Shown piece after piece: positions 51,075 to 64,000 of a stretch of DNA of 64,000 nucleotides. This stretch comes from Streptomyces sp. TRM68416 (lineage in GTDB: Bacteria > Actinomycetota > Actinomycetes > Streptomycetales > Streptomycetaceae), in assembly GCF_014596915.1 (NCBI RefSeq), contig NZ_JACVWU010000010.1, positions 216,655 through 280,654 on the forward strand. The letters are read 5' to 3'. A model generated the notes under the pieces. The model worked only from the letters and a program-made list of their open reading frames with translations, was not told where the DNA came from and did no database searches. A program made the position numbers and the translations under genes. Numbering within the stretch: position 1 is the first letter of the stretch; each line of letters opens with the position of its first letter.

Positions 51075-51409
51075 GTATGTCGCCTCCTCCGCGGCCACTG
51101 CCGCTCTCTGCTCTGAAAACGGGCCCGCGCTTCCCGCGGTTCCGGACCGCGACCCTGAGACGTCCCTGATGTCTTCCCCCTACTGGTCCTCCTACTGATC
51201 CTCCTGGCCGGTCCTCGCACCGCACACCCACCCTCCCACGGAGTGACGCAGAACACAGCACTGCCATCACGGGATGACAAGGATCATGATGTATCCTCGG
51301 CAACTCCGAACCGGTAGTCAAATTTGAGGAATACGTCATCGCTGCGCAGAGCACTCCTGCACCCCTCCCCACCGAGATCCCCGAACTCGCCCGCTGCTGC
51401 GCCGTCTTC
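51075..51409. other. Divergent gap upstream of the SNF2 helicase
   Basis: This 335-base gap holds three imperfect 12-base repeats (TACTGGTCCTCC, TACTGATCCTCC, TGGCCGGTCCTC at 51181-51216). GAGGA at 51326-51330 stands seven bases before an ATC in the SNF2 frame. No other gene is supported. Confidence 0.5.
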
Positions 51410-54189
<2,780 letters not shown>

Positions 54190-54190
<1 letters not shown>

Positions 54191-55482
54191 TGAACCGGTA
54201 CGAGGGATACGAGGGAGAAGAGGGGTCGGAGCGCACGTTCGCCGCGCTGCCGCCCGCGCGCGGGAGGGGTTTCGCGCAGACGTGGTGGGGCCAGGCGTGG
54301 CTGAAGGCGCTGGAGGACACGGCGCTGGACGCGGCGCAGCTCAAGGCGGGCCGCAGGCTCGCGCGCGCGGGTGGCGTGGGCGCGGTGTCGGTGCGCCCGG
54401 GGCGCATCACGGCTGTCGTACAGGGCCACGACGGTACGGCGCACCGGGCCGACGTGCTGCTGGCGCAACTGTCCGACGAGCAGTGGGAGCGGTTCGCGGC
54501 CATGACGGTGGAGCGGGCCGGTCACGTCGCGGCGCTGCTGGACCGGGAGATGCCGCCGCACCTGGTCGAGGACGCCGCGACCACCGGCATCGAACTGCTG
54601 CCGGGGCTGGGCGACCTGGAGCCCGCGTGCGACTGCGACGCCTGGGACCACTGCGCACACACGGCGGCCCTGTGCTACCAGGTGGCGCGGTTGCTGGACC
54701 AGGATCCGTTCGTGCTGCTGCTGATGCGGGGCCGCGGCGAACGGGCCCTGCTCGACGACCTGCAGGCCCGCAGTGCAGCGCCGGCCGAGGTGGTGGAGGC
54801 ACCAGAGGGCGTGGATGCCGCGGAGGCGTACGCGGCCGGGGACATCCTGCCCTCGCTGCCGGATCTCCCCGAGCTGCCCGGGGAGCCGGGTGTGCCGCCG
54901 TCCCTGGACACCGAGACACCTGCCCCGGCCGGGACCGACCCGGCCGCGCTGGAGTTTCTCGCCGCCCGGACCGCGGTGGAGGCCCACCGGCTGCTGGCCG
55001 ACGCCCTGCTGGCGGGTGTGGAGCACCGTGCTTCCGGAGCGGAGCTGACTCCGGCCGAGGACGCGGTCCGGCTCGCCGCCGGCGGCCCCGTGCCGACGGT
55101 TGCCGAGCGGCTCGCCACGGGATCGGGGCGCACCCGGGAGCGGCTGACGCTGGCCGTACGGGCCTGGGAGACCGGCGGGGCGGCCGCCCTGTCCGTACTG
55201 GAGGAGGAGTGGGCCGTGGCGGGTGAGGCGGCGGCACGCGCGCGTGCGGCGCTGGCATCGGCCTGGGACGAGGACGAACGGCCGCCGCTGCGCGCGCAGG
55301 GCAACCGGTGGACGGTCGTCGGTGCGCCGAGCCAGGTGCGGCTGGGACGGGACGGCCGCTGGTGGCCGTACCGGAAGGAGAGGGGCCGCTGGGTGCCGGC
55401 CGGCGGACCGGCCCAGGACCCGGCCACGGCCCTGGCCTCGGCGGAGGAGCCGGTGCCCGAGCGGGAGTCCGCCCAGGAGTGA
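54190..55482 (+). CDS. SWIM zinc-finger protein
   Basis: A 430-residue protein whose ATG shares a base with the SNF2 stop (TGATG), so translation is coupled. The SWIM motif CDCDAWDHCAHTAALCYQVA (CxCx6CxH) lies near residue 140. RGFAQTWWGQAWLKALEDTA is the conserved N-terminal signature of SWIM proteins paired with SNF2 helicases. The C-terminal half is acidic/Ala-rich and ends in a WW/RRRWVPA-like segment. It probably recruits the helicase to DNA or protein partners. Confidence 0.88.
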
Positions 55483-55637
55483 GGGCGCGTCAGCGGGGCG
55501 GCCGTCCATGAGGCACCGTGGAGAGGAGAACCTCACCCCGGCCGACGAGCTCACCGGGAGGGACGTCGGCCTGGGGAGGATCGCCGGGGTGTTCGGCACG
55601 ACCGAGGGCCGCACGCGCGCGTGGCCCGCGCCCCGGG

Positions 55638-56075
55638 TCACGGCAGTTCGATGTTCCCGAGGTCCGGCAGCAGTGACTCGATCTCGCTGGGCAGTTCGCT
55701 GGGGAACTCCGACGGCAGGGACGAGGGCAGCCCGCTCGGCAGTCTGCTGGGCAACTCGCTGGGCAGCTCGGTCGGGATGCTGAACGACGGCGAGGCCGAG
55801 CTGCTTTCCGCGGACGGCTTCTTGTCGGGCGAGTCGTCGTCACCGCCCGAGGCCATCAGCACCACGAGGGCGACGGCCCCGACGGCCACGACCACGGCGA
55901 GCAGGACGAACAGTGGGTTCCGGCGCCTTCCCGGTCCCCCGCCCGGCCCGTCGGGCGGCGGCCCGCCGTACGAAGGCGGTCCGAACCCGCCGGTGGGCGG
56001 TCCGAGCCCGCCCCCGGCAGGCGGCGTGTTGCCCGGCGGCCCGGGCGGCTGAGGCGGTACGGGCGGGGTGGCCAT
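55638..56075 (-). CDS. Membrane-anchored protein with Pro/Gly-rich head and LPS-repeat tail
   Basis: A 145-residue protein. Residues 1-50 are Pro/Gly-rich and cytoplasmic, then RRR and one span (LFVLLAVVVAVGAVALVVLM). The extracellular tail is a run of LPS-E/R/G-type tetrapeptides (LPSELPSRLPSGLPSSLPSE) ending LLPDLGNIELP. This layout is common in actinomycete envelope proteins of unknown role. The upstream DNA is a 37-bp tandem repeat array. Confidence 0.65.
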   Translation of the reverse strand: MATPPVPPQPPGPPGNTPPAGGGLGPPTGGFGPPSYGGPPPDGPGGGPGRRRNPLFVLLAVVVAVGAVALVVLMASGGDDDSPDKKPSAESSSASPSFSIPTELPSELPSRLPSGLPSSLPSEFPSELPSEIESLLPDLGNIELP

Positions 56076-56182
56076 ACCGTCCAGAGTCACCTCGTACCTG
56101 GCACGATGCGAGCCCTTCGGGGAACTTGGTACCGCCCCAGGCCATGGACCGTACGATTCCGGAGCAATCCGCCCTGACGTGC

Positions 56183-56390
56183 GCCGGAGCGCCCGCCCGG
56201 CACGCCGGAGCACCCGCCCGGCACGCCCCTGTGGGCGAGCGCCTGTGCGCCTGCCCGCCGTGTCCCCGATGAGCGAACGCCGGAGCGCCTGCCCGGCATG
56301 CCCCCGATGAGCGAAGCCGGAGCGCCCCACCCGCCACACCCCGTCAACGAGCGCCGGAGCGCCCCGCCCCGCACACGCCCGTAGGGGAGC
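56183..56390. repeat. Tandem repeats of about 37 bp downstream of xylA
   Basis: Five imperfect 37-38-base units start at 56204, 56241, 56279, 56316 and 56353, with a partial unit from 56183. A typical unit begins GCCGGAGCGCCTGCCCGGCA and ends GATGAGCGAA. There are no unique spacers, so it is not CRISPR. It lies between the xylA stop and the start of the 55.6 kb gene. Confidence 0.8.
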
Positions 56391-56418
56391 GCGCGGCACG
56401 CGGGGCGCTCGTGGTGGG

Positions 56419-57582
56419 TCAGCGTGCGCCGAGGAGGTGGTCCATGGCGAGCTGGTCGAGCCGCTCGAAGGCCATGCCGCGCGCGCCGGCGGCCTCGACG
56501 TCGAAGTCCTCGAACGCCGTCCGGTCCGCGAGCAGCGCCTTCAGACCGTCCGCCGCGGTGGGCTGCGCCAGCTGGTCCAGCCGCGCGGCGCGCAGGGCTT
56601 CCTGGACCTCGGGGTCGGCACGGAAGGCGGCCGCGCGCTCCTTGAGGATCAGGTAGTTGCGCATGCAGCCGGCCGCGGAGGCCCACACGCCGTCCAGGTC
56701 CTCGGTGCGCGGCGGCTTGAAGTCGAAGTGCAGCGGGCCCGTGTAGCCGGCCGACTCCAGCAGGTCGACCAGCCAGAACGCGGAGCGCAGGTCACCGGCG
56801 CCGAAGCGCAGGTCCTGGTCGTACTTGATGCCGGACTGGCCGTTGAGGTCGATGTGGAAGAGCTTGCCCGCCCACAGCGCCTGCGCGATGCCGTGCGGGA
56901 AGTTCAGGCCGGCCATCTGCTCGTGGCCGACCTCCGGGTTGACGCCGTACAGCTCCGGGCGCTCCAGGCGCTCGATGAACGCCAGCGCGTGGCCCACGGT
57001 GGGCAGCAGGATGTCGCCGCGCGGCTCGTTGGGCTTGGGCTCGAGGGCGAAGCGCAGGTCGTAGCCCTGCTCGGTGACGTACTCGCCGAGGAGGTCGAAG
57101 GCCTCCTTCATCCGGTCGAGGGCGACGCGTACGTCCTTGGCGGCGCCGGACTCCGCGCCCTCCCGGCCGCCCCAGGCGACGTAGGTCTGCGCCCCGAGTT
57201 CGACGGCCAGGTCGATGTTGCGGATGGTCTTGCGCAGCGCGTAGCGGCGTACGTCACGGTCGTTGGCCGTGAACGCGCCGTCCTTGAAGACGGGGTGGTT
57301 GAAGAGGTTGGTCGTGGCCATCGGGACCTTCATGCCGGTGGCGTCGAGGGCCTCCCGGAAGCGCTTGATGTGCGCCGCGCGCTCGGTGTCCGTGGACCCG
57401 AAGGGGATCAGGTCGTCGTCGTGGAAGGTGACCCCGTGGGCGCCGAGCTCGGCCAGGCGCTGCACCGTCTCGACCGGGTCGAGCGCGCGGCGGGTGGCGT
57501 CGCCGAAGGGGTCCCGTCCCTGCCAGCCGACGGTCCACAGGCCGAAGGTGAACCTGTCCTCGGGGGTGGGCTGGTAGTTCAT
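56419..57582 (-). CDS. xylA: Xylose isomerase
   Basis: A 387-residue class I enzyme that converts D-xylose to D-xylulose. FTFGLWTVGWQGRDPFGDAT opens the barrel. The catalytic His/Asp pair is in GVTFHDDDLIPFG, and metal ligands are visible in ALEPKPNEPRGD and HIDLNGQ; YVAWGGREGAE is conserved. Its length equals known Streptomyces enzymes. It is divergent from xylB, and the intergenic region should hold the xylose operator. Confidence 0.97.
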   Translation of the reverse strand: MNYQPTPEDRFTFGLWTVGWQGRDPFGDATRRALDPVETVQRLAELGAHGVTFHDDDLIPFGSTDTERAAHIKRFREALDATGMKVPMATTNLFNHPVFKDGAFTANDRDVRRYALRKTIRNIDLAVELGAQTYVAWGGREGAESGAAKDVRVALDRMKEAFDLLGEYVTEQGYDLRFALEPKPNEPRGDILLPTVGHALAFIERLERPELYGVNPEVGHEQMAGLNFPHGIAQALWAGKLFHIDLNGQSGIKYDQDLRFGAGDLRSAFWLVDLLESAGYTGPLHFDFKPPRTEDLDGVWASAAGCMRNYLILKERAAAFRADPEVQEALRAARLDQLAQPTAADGLKALLADRTAFEDFDVEAAGARGMAFERLDQLAMDHLLGAR

Positions 57583-57686
57583 ACCGCGACTCCTTGCTCG
57601 CTTACGGCTGCTCGCTCTGACTGCCTGCCACGACTACGCGCTGCGCCTATTTCGTCATGGCGGTTTACAAATTAGTATGCCCACGC

Positions 57687-57725
57687 GTCTCAGGGAAGAG
57701 ACAAGGTGTCTCCGGCGGGAGACAC
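57687..57725. promoter_or_regulatory. Twin GTCTC-N6-GAGAC palindromes upstream of xylB
   Basis: GTCTCAGGGAAGAGAC (57687-57702) and GTCTCCGGCGGGAGAC (57708-57723, extended to GTGTCTC/GAGACAC at 57706-57725) have identical arms. Their centres are exactly 21 bases apart, two helical turns. A dimeric regulator bound twice on one face is likely. A separate AT-rich element (TTTACAAATTAGTAT, 57664-57678) lies nearby and may be the xylose operator. Confidence 0.6.
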
Positions 57726-57749
57726 GTGCCGCACACAAGGGAGAGCGCG

Positions 57750-59189
57750 ATGTCAGCAGCCGAGGGTCCGCTCGTCGTCGGCGTGGACACGTCCACGCAG
57801 TCCACGAAGGCGCTGGTCGTCGACGCGGCCACCGGGCAGGTCGTCGCGAGCGGCCAGGCCCCGCACACCGTGTCCTCCGGAGCGGGCCGCGAGAGCGACC
57901 CAGGTCAGTGGTGGGAGGCCCTGTGCGAAGCCCTGCGCCAGTGCGGTGACGCGGCCCGCGAGGCCTCCGCGGTATCGATCGGCGGACAGCAGCACGGACT
58001 CGTCACGCTGGACGAACGGGGCGAGCCGGTGCGCCCCGCGCTGCTGTGGAACGACGTGCGCTCGGCGCCGCAGGCCCAGCGGCTGACCGAGGAGCTGGGC
58101 GGCGCGAAGTTCTGGGCCGAGCGCACCGGAAGCGTCCCCGCCGCCTCCTTCACCGTCACGAAGTGGGCGTGGCTGGCCGAGAACGAGCCGGAGGCGGTCC
58201 GCGCCACCCGGGCCGTACGCCTCCCCCACGACTACCTCACCGAGCGCCTGACCGGCCAGGGCACCACCGACCGCGGCGACGCCTCCGGCACCGGCTGGTG
58301 GGCGTCGGGGACGGAGTCGTACGACTCCGAGATCCTCGCCCATGTGGGGCTCGACCCCGCGCTGCTGCCCCGCGTGGTGCGGCCCGGCGAGGTGGCCGGT
58401 ACCGTGCGCGAGCACCCCGAGCTGCCGTTCTCCAAGGGCACCCTGGTCGCCCCCGGCACCGGCGACAACGCGGCCGCCGCGCTCGGACTCGGCCTGCGCC
58501 CCGGGACCCCGGTGCTCAGCCTCGGCACCTCGGGCACGGTGTACGCCGTCTCCAAGCGGCGTCCCGCCGACCCGACCGGCACCGTGGCGGGCTTCGCCGA
58601 CGCGCACGGCGACTGGCTGCCGCTGGCCTGCACCCTGAACTGCACGCTCGCCGTCGACCGGGTCGCCACGCTGCTGGGCCTGGACCGCGAGGCCGTGGAG
58701 CCCTCCACCGGCGTCACCCTCCTGCCGTTCCTGGACGGTGAGCGCACCCCGAACCTGCCGAACGCCTCCGGCCTGCTGCACGGCCTGCGCCACGACACGA
58801 CCGCCGGACAGCTCCTGCAGGCCGCCTACGACGGCGCCGTCCACTCCCTGCTCGGCGCCCTCGACCTGGTCCTCGACGAGGACGCGGACCGCTCGACCCC
58901 GCTGCTGCTGATCGGCGGCGGCGCGCGGGGCACGGCCTGGCAGCAGACCGTGCGCCGGTTGTCGGGGCGCCCGGTCCAGGTCCCGCAGGCCAAGGAGCTG
59001 GTGGCGCTCGGCGCAGCCGCTCAGGCGGCCGGCCTGCTGACCGGCGAGGACCCCGCCGCGGTCGCCCGGCGCTGGAACACGGCCGCCGGTCCGGTGCTCG
59101 ACGCCGTGGAACGGGACGAGGAGACGCTGGCGCGGATCACCGGGGTACTCTCCGACGCGGCCCCGCTGCTGGAACGGGCAACCCGGTGA
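57750..59189 (+). CDS. xylB: Xylulokinase
   Basis: A 479-residue FGGY kinase that phosphorylates D-xylulose. GVDTSTQSTKALVVDA (phosphate 1), VSIGGQQHGLVTLD, LWNDVRSAPQA and the C-terminal LSLGTSGTVYAVS and LIGGGARGTAWQQTVRRL (adenosine) motifs are all present. The ATG at 57750 is seven bases after GGGAGAG. It is divergent from xylA and upstream of the ROK regulator. Confidence 0.95.
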   Translation: MSAAEGPLVVGVDTSTQSTKALVVDAATGQVVASGQAPHTVSSGAGRESDPGQWWEALCEALRQCGDAAREASAVSIGGQQHGLVTLDERGEPVRPALLWNDVRSAPQAQRLTEELGGAKFWAERTGSVPAASFTVTKWAWLAENEPEAVRATRAVRLPHDYLTERLTGQGTTDRGDASGTGWWASGTESYDSEILAHVGLDPALLPRVVRPGEVAGTVREHPELPFSKGTLVAPGTGDNAAAALGLGLRPGTPVLSLGTSGTVYAVSKRRPADPTGTVAGFADAHGDWLPLACTLNCTLAVDRVATLLGLDREAVEPSTGVTLLPFLDGERTPNLPNASGLLHGLRHDTTAGQLLQAAYDGAVHSLLGALDLVLDEDADRSTPLLLIGGGARGTAWQQTVRRLSGRPVQVPQAKELVALGAAAQAAGLLTGEDPAAVARRWNTAAGPVLDAVERDEETLARITGVLSDAAPLLERATR

Positions 59190-59251
59190 CGGCCCGGCCC
59201 GCGTGACGGCCGCCGCCGACCGACCGACACCGACCGAGGACTGACGGAGGC

Positions 59252-60460
59252 ATGACCGCACCGCTGAACGATGCCCATCCGGCCGGTCCCGGACGCGCGC
59301 TGCCCGACACCCAGCAGGGCATGCGCCGCCGCAATCTGGCCCGGGTGATGCACACCGTCAGCGCCCAGGGGCCGCTCTCCCGCGCCGCGGTGGCCTCGCG
59401 GATCGGACTGACCCGGGCGGCGGTGTCGAGCCTCGTCGACGAGCTGATCCGATCCGGGCTGATCGAGGAACTGGGCCCGGAGCGGCCGGGCCGCGTGGGC
59501 CGGCCCGGCTCCGCGCTCGCCGTCAGCGGTCACGGCCCTGCCGGGATCGGCGCGGAGATCGGCGTCGACCACCTCGCGGTCTGTGCCGTCGACCTGCGCG
59601 GAACGGTCCGCTCCCGGACCGTGCGCTACGGCGCGAACCGCGGACGTGCGGCGGCCCCGGTGATCCAGGAACTCACCGGGCTGGTACGCCGGGTCGTCGC
59701 GGAGGCACGGCAGGAGGGGCTGTGGCCGGCGGGGCTCGCGGTGGCCGTGCCGGGCCTGGTGGCGCGCGACGGCCGTACGGTGGTCCGCGCCCCGAACCTC
59801 GACTGGCACGACACCGACCTCTCGGCCCTGCTGCCCGACGAGATCCCGCTGACCGTGGGCAACGAGGCCAACTTCGGCGCCCTCGCCGAACTCTGGCTCG
59901 GCGAGGGCACACCACGCGACTTCCTGCATGTCTCGGCGGAGATCGGCATCGGTGCCGCGGTCGTCGTGGACGGGCACCTGCTGCGCGGCACGCGGGGCTT
60001 CGCGGGCGAGCTGGGCCATGTGCCGGTCCGCCCGGAGGGGCCGCCGTGTCCGTGCGGGGGTCGCGGGTGCCTGGAGCAGTACGCCGGCGAGGAGGCGGTA
60101 CTGCGGGCCGCCGGCCTGGAACCGGGCGAGGACCGCGTCGGCCTCCTGGCCACGCGAGCCGCCGAGGGCGACGAGGACGTACGGCGGGCGCTGCGCGACG
60201 CGGGCACGGCGCTCGGCGTCGCCCTCACCGGTGCGGTCAATCTGCTGGACCCCGAGAGTGTGGTGCTCGGAGGTGCCCTGGCCGGGCTCGCGCCCTGGCT
60301 GCTTCCCTCGCTGGAGGACGAACTGGACCGCCGTACCGCGGGCCCGGCCTGTCCGGTGGCAGTCTCCCGACTCGGCTCCGAAGGCCCGCTACTGGGCGCC
60401 GCGCACTCGGTGGTACGTGGGGTGCTGGACGATCCCGCGGGGGTGGCGGTGCGGGGCTGA
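59252..60460 (+). CDS. ROK family transcriptional regulator (XylR-like)
   Basis: A 402-residue protein. The N-terminal winged helix (residues 22-85) reads RRNLARVMHTVSAQGPLSRA, then SRIGLTRAAVSSLVDELIRS. The ROK sugar-binding domain follows, with the zinc motif GHVPVRPEGPPCPCGGRGC and the ELGHVPV glycine loop. It lies 62 bases after xylB on the same strand. By position and family it is the xylose repressor, released by xylose. Confidence 0.92.
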   Translation: MTAPLNDAHPAGPGRALPDTQQGMRRRNLARVMHTVSAQGPLSRAAVASRIGLTRAAVSSLVDELIRSGLIEELGPERPGRVGRPGSALAVSGHGPAGIGAEIGVDHLAVCAVDLRGTVRSRTVRYGANRGRAAAPVIQELTGLVRRVVAEARQEGLWPAGLAVAVPGLVARDGRTVVRAPNLDWHDTDLSALLPDEIPLTVGNEANFGALAELWLGEGTPRDFLHVSAEIGIGAAVVVDGHLLRGTRGFAGELGHVPVRPEGPPCPCGGRGCLEQYAGEEAVLRAAGLEPGEDRVGLLATRAAEGDEDVRRALRDAGTALGVALTGAVNLLDPESVVLGGALAGLAPWLLPSLEDELDRRTAGPACPVAVSRLGSEGPLLGAAHSVVRGVLDDPAGVAVRG

Positions 60461-60939
60461 ACCCCGCAGGGGTGGCGGGGCGGCACGGGAGGGCCGGGAC
60501 GCCCGGGATCGGCAGGCGACCCGAGACCGGCGGGACGACCCAAGGGCGGCGGGACGCCCCGGGAGCAGCAGACGACCCAAGAGCAGCCGGACGCCCCGGA
60601 ACCAACAGACGACCCAAGAGCAGCCGGAGAACGCTGAACCCCGTAGAGGCGGCAGGCGGGCCCGAACCCGCGTCATTCCGGGGCGGCTTCACAGACAGCG
60701 CTGTCACCGAATCCGGTCGGCGCCCCCTTCCGGATGATCGAGATATCCACAGACGCCCGGCCGTCCACGGAACCGCGGCACTCCCCTACGCCCCACTCGA
60801 CGGCGCCGTACCGTGATCCACGCGAGGCGCAGCCCCCGGTCGCGACCGCGAACGGCTCGCCCCGCCTCCGGCCCCCGCAGGCCCTTCGTTCGGGTGACCC
60901 CGGTCGAAAAGGTTGTCCGCGCGCGTACCCGGAGTGACG
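60461..60939. other. Intergenic region holding the 37-bp repeats and the GAF gene promoter
   Basis: The first 170 bases are repeats. The remaining 310 bases carry no supported gene; short frames on both strands are repeat-derived or GC-shadow frames. GGAG for the GAF regulator is at 60931-60934. Confidence 0.5.
60497..60628. repeat. Tandem 37-bp repeats downstream of the ROK gene
   Basis: Units start at 60534, 60571 and 60608 (period exactly 37), with degenerate half units from about 60497. CAGACGACCCAAGAGCAGCC recurs exactly at 60569 and 60606. The unit sequence is different from the array at 56.2 kb, but the period is the same. Confidence 0.8.
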
Positions 60940-62241
60940 ATGTCCCCAGCCGCATCGCCTTCCCGGGAGGCCGAGTTGACCGATCCTTGGGTGGCCCTGG
61001 AACCGGGGGCCGACCCTGCCGAGCGGGCGCGCACGCTGCGTCGCGCGCACGAGACGTTCACCGTGGCCGGCACCGTGCCGCAGCCGGTGCGGGCCGTGGT
61101 GGCCGACTCGTGGCGGCGTTCCGCGCGGGCGGGCGTCGGGCCCGACGGCACGGCGAGCGTGGAGCTGGCGGACGCCGACCTCGGTGCCTACCGTGCGGAA
61201 CATCCACTGGCGCGGGTGATGCCGCTGGTGCGTGAGCTGATGGGCACGTTCGCGGCCGACGGCGAGCACCTCCTCGCGGTGTGCGACGAGCACGGCCGAC
61301 TGCTGTGGGTGGAGGGGCATCCCGCGACCAGGCGGCAGGCGGGGCGGATGAACTTCGTACCGGGTGCCCGATGGTCGGAGACCGCGATGGGCACGAACGC
61401 GCCGGGGACCGCGGTCGCCGTGGGCCGGCCGGTGCAGGTGTTCACCGCCGAGCACTTCATACGGCAGGTCCAGCCCTGGACCTGCGCGGCGGCACCGGTC
61501 CACGACCCGCGCACCGGGCGGGTGCTCGGCGCCGTGGACATCACCGGCGGCGACGGGCTGGCCCATCCGCACAGCCTCGGATTCGTCCAGGCCGTGGCAC
61601 GGGCGGCCGAGTCGCAGCTGGCCCTGCTCACCCCGGAGCGGCCGGCCGTCGACACGCCCGAGCTGACCGCGCTGGGCCGGGACGAGGCCCACCTGCTCGC
61701 CGGCGGCCGCAGGACCCGCCTCAGCCGCCGCCACAGCGAGATCCTCGTCCTGCTCGCCCGCCACCCGGAGGGCCTGACCGGCGACGAACTGTTGTGCGCG
61801 CTGTACGAGGACGAGTCGGTCACGCCCGTGACCCTGCGCGCCGAACTCGCCCGGCTGCGCCGGATTCTCGGCCCCGCGCTGCTGGCTTCACGGCCGTACC
61901 GGCTGACCGTCCCGGTCGAGTCCGACGTGGCCGTCGTCGAGCGACGGCTGGAGACGGGGGCGGTGACGGCGGCGGCGACGGCCTACGCCGGTCCGCTCCT
62001 GCCGGCCTCCCAGGCGCCGGCGGTGGTGCGGCTCAGGCGGCGGCTGGCGGACGGGCTCCGTACGGCCCTGATCGCCCGGCGCGACCCCGACCTGCTGGCG
62101 GACTGGGCACACGCCCCTTGGGGCGAGGACGACCTCGACGTGTGGCGGGCACTCGCGGCGGTACGCCCCACCCCGGCGGTACGGTCCCGGCTCGCCGCGC
62201 TGGAGTCGGAGCTGGCGCTTCCTGCCCCCCGTCCACGCTGA
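60940..62241 (+). CDS. GAF-domain transcriptional regulator (AcoR-like, without AAA domain)
   Basis: I use the ATG at 60940 behind GGAGTGACG. The 433-residue protein has an N-terminal sensory region like AcoR (VRAVVADSWRRSARAGVGPD), then a GAF domain (LLAVCDEHGRLLWVEGH, ARWSETAMGTNAPGTAVAVG, PWTCAAAPVHDPRTGRVLGA). The C-terminal part has a winged-helix-like segment (SRRHSEILVLLARHPEGLTG). There is no sigma54 AAA domain. Such regulators commonly sit beside acetaldehyde dehydrogenase genes and activate them, which fits the next gene. Confidence 0.85.
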   Translation: MSPAASPSREAELTDPWVALEPGADPAERARTLRRAHETFTVAGTVPQPVRAVVADSWRRSARAGVGPDGTASVELADADLGAYRAEHPLARVMPLVRELMGTFAADGEHLLAVCDEHGRLLWVEGHPATRRQAGRMNFVPGARWSETAMGTNAPGTAVAVGRPVQVFTAEHFIRQVQPWTCAAAPVHDPRTGRVLGAVDITGGDGLAHPHSLGFVQAVARAAESQLALLTPERPAVDTPELTALGRDEAHLLAGGRRTRLSRRHSEILVLLARHPEGLTGDELLCALYEDESVTPVTLRAELARLRRILGPALLASRPYRLTVPVESDVAVVERRLETGAVTAAATAYAGPLLPASQAPAVVRLRRRLADGLRTALIARRDPDLLADWAHAPWGEDDLDVWRALAAVRPTPAVRSRLAALESELALPAPRPR

Positions 62242-62480
62242 ACGCCGGTCCGCACGGACGGCGCTGCGCGTTCGCGGCCGGTCGCGGAGCCCCCCGCCTA
62301 CCATCGGACAACCGCCGTCAAGCGCTTCCCACCCGCGGCACGATCAGCGCTCCCCTCCCGAGCGCCGGCACCGCTGCCGCGCGCCCGTCGAGCGCAACGT
62401 GGCTGCAACCTCCCGCGCCCTAGCCTCGCGCCGAGAGCTGCCCAACGGCGGGCAGCGCTTCTGCAGGGAGGCAGAGCAGC

Positions 62481-64000
<1,520 letters not shown>

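Noticed and set aside
56183..60628. Possible CRISPR arrays at 56.2 and 60.5 kb
   Set aside because: Units are contiguous with no spacers, are imperfect, and no cas genes lie nearby.
60237..60707. Minus-strand frame with LLLGRLL repeats
   Set aside because: The repeats simply translate the 37-bp DNA array; it overlaps the ROK gene and lacks a start signal.

Overview
The window is chromosomal DNA of a Streptomyces species. The supporting signs are the very high GC content, strong third-position GC bias, a complete conservon (sensor kinase, roadblock, DUF742, GTPase), DUF5709 and DUF6397-type proteins, an F420-dependent PPOX enzyme, a cysteine-type actinobacterial leader peptide and class F sortase/ECF sigma organisation. 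I saw no rRNA, tRNA, CRISPR array, integrase, transposase or phage structural gene. It reads as ordinary chromosome with several local decay and rearrangement scars.

Layout. 1-4.8 kb: a compact + strand set of a pseudokinase-like protein (cut by the window edge), a UPF1-like SF1 helicase and a winged-helix-like protein, followed by a dead peptidoglycan-binding gene. 5.2-14.8 kb: an amino-acid/peptide catabolic locus with an RpiR regulator, a secreted cyanophycinase-like S51 hydrolase, an M20 peptidase, a polar amino-acid ABC importer, a second secreted S51-like protein with a PPC domain, and aspartate ammonia-lyase. A 17-bp motif is shared between the RpiR upstream region and the divergent transporter promoter. 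14.9-17.9 kb: a DUF4397 surface protein, class F sortase, ECF sigma and anti-sigma operon. 18.3-22.0 kb: YjbQ, then a sulfonate/sulfur uptake locus with a leaderless cysteine leader peptide. An internal deletion there has fused ssuC to ssuB out of frame, and the binding-protein gene reads into a flavin monooxygenase. 22-32.5 kb: MltG, an ABC exporter with a divergent MarR regulator, DctA, a secreted PNGase A-like protein, and a heterodimeric ABC exporter with complementary degenerate ATP sites.

33-39 kb: DUF5709, type B L31, a YdjM-like membrane hydrolase, a Ski2-like helicase, TesB and a DUF6397-type protein. 39.3-45.4 kb: a conservon cvnABCD with an MHYT membrane sensor upstream, plus a separate roadblock gene and an F420/PPOX gene. 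45.5-51.1 kb: a methyltransferase, an alpha/beta hydrolase divergent from a PadR regulator with clear operator repeats, a FAD oxidoreductase, two unknowns and a small membrane protein. 51.3-55.5 kb: a SNF2 helicase and SWIM-finger pair. 56.4-60.5 kb: the xylose locus xylA, xylB and a ROK regulator, bracketed by tandem repeats of 37-38 bp period on both sides. 60.9-64 kb: a GAF regulator and a thcA-type aldehyde dehydrogenase, whose stop codon lies just beyond the window.

The most interesting items are the pseudokinase-helicase-wHTH set, the aspartyl-peptide locus with its shared operator motif, the scarred sulfonate operon, and the number of short intergenic tandem repeats sitting in promoter regions.
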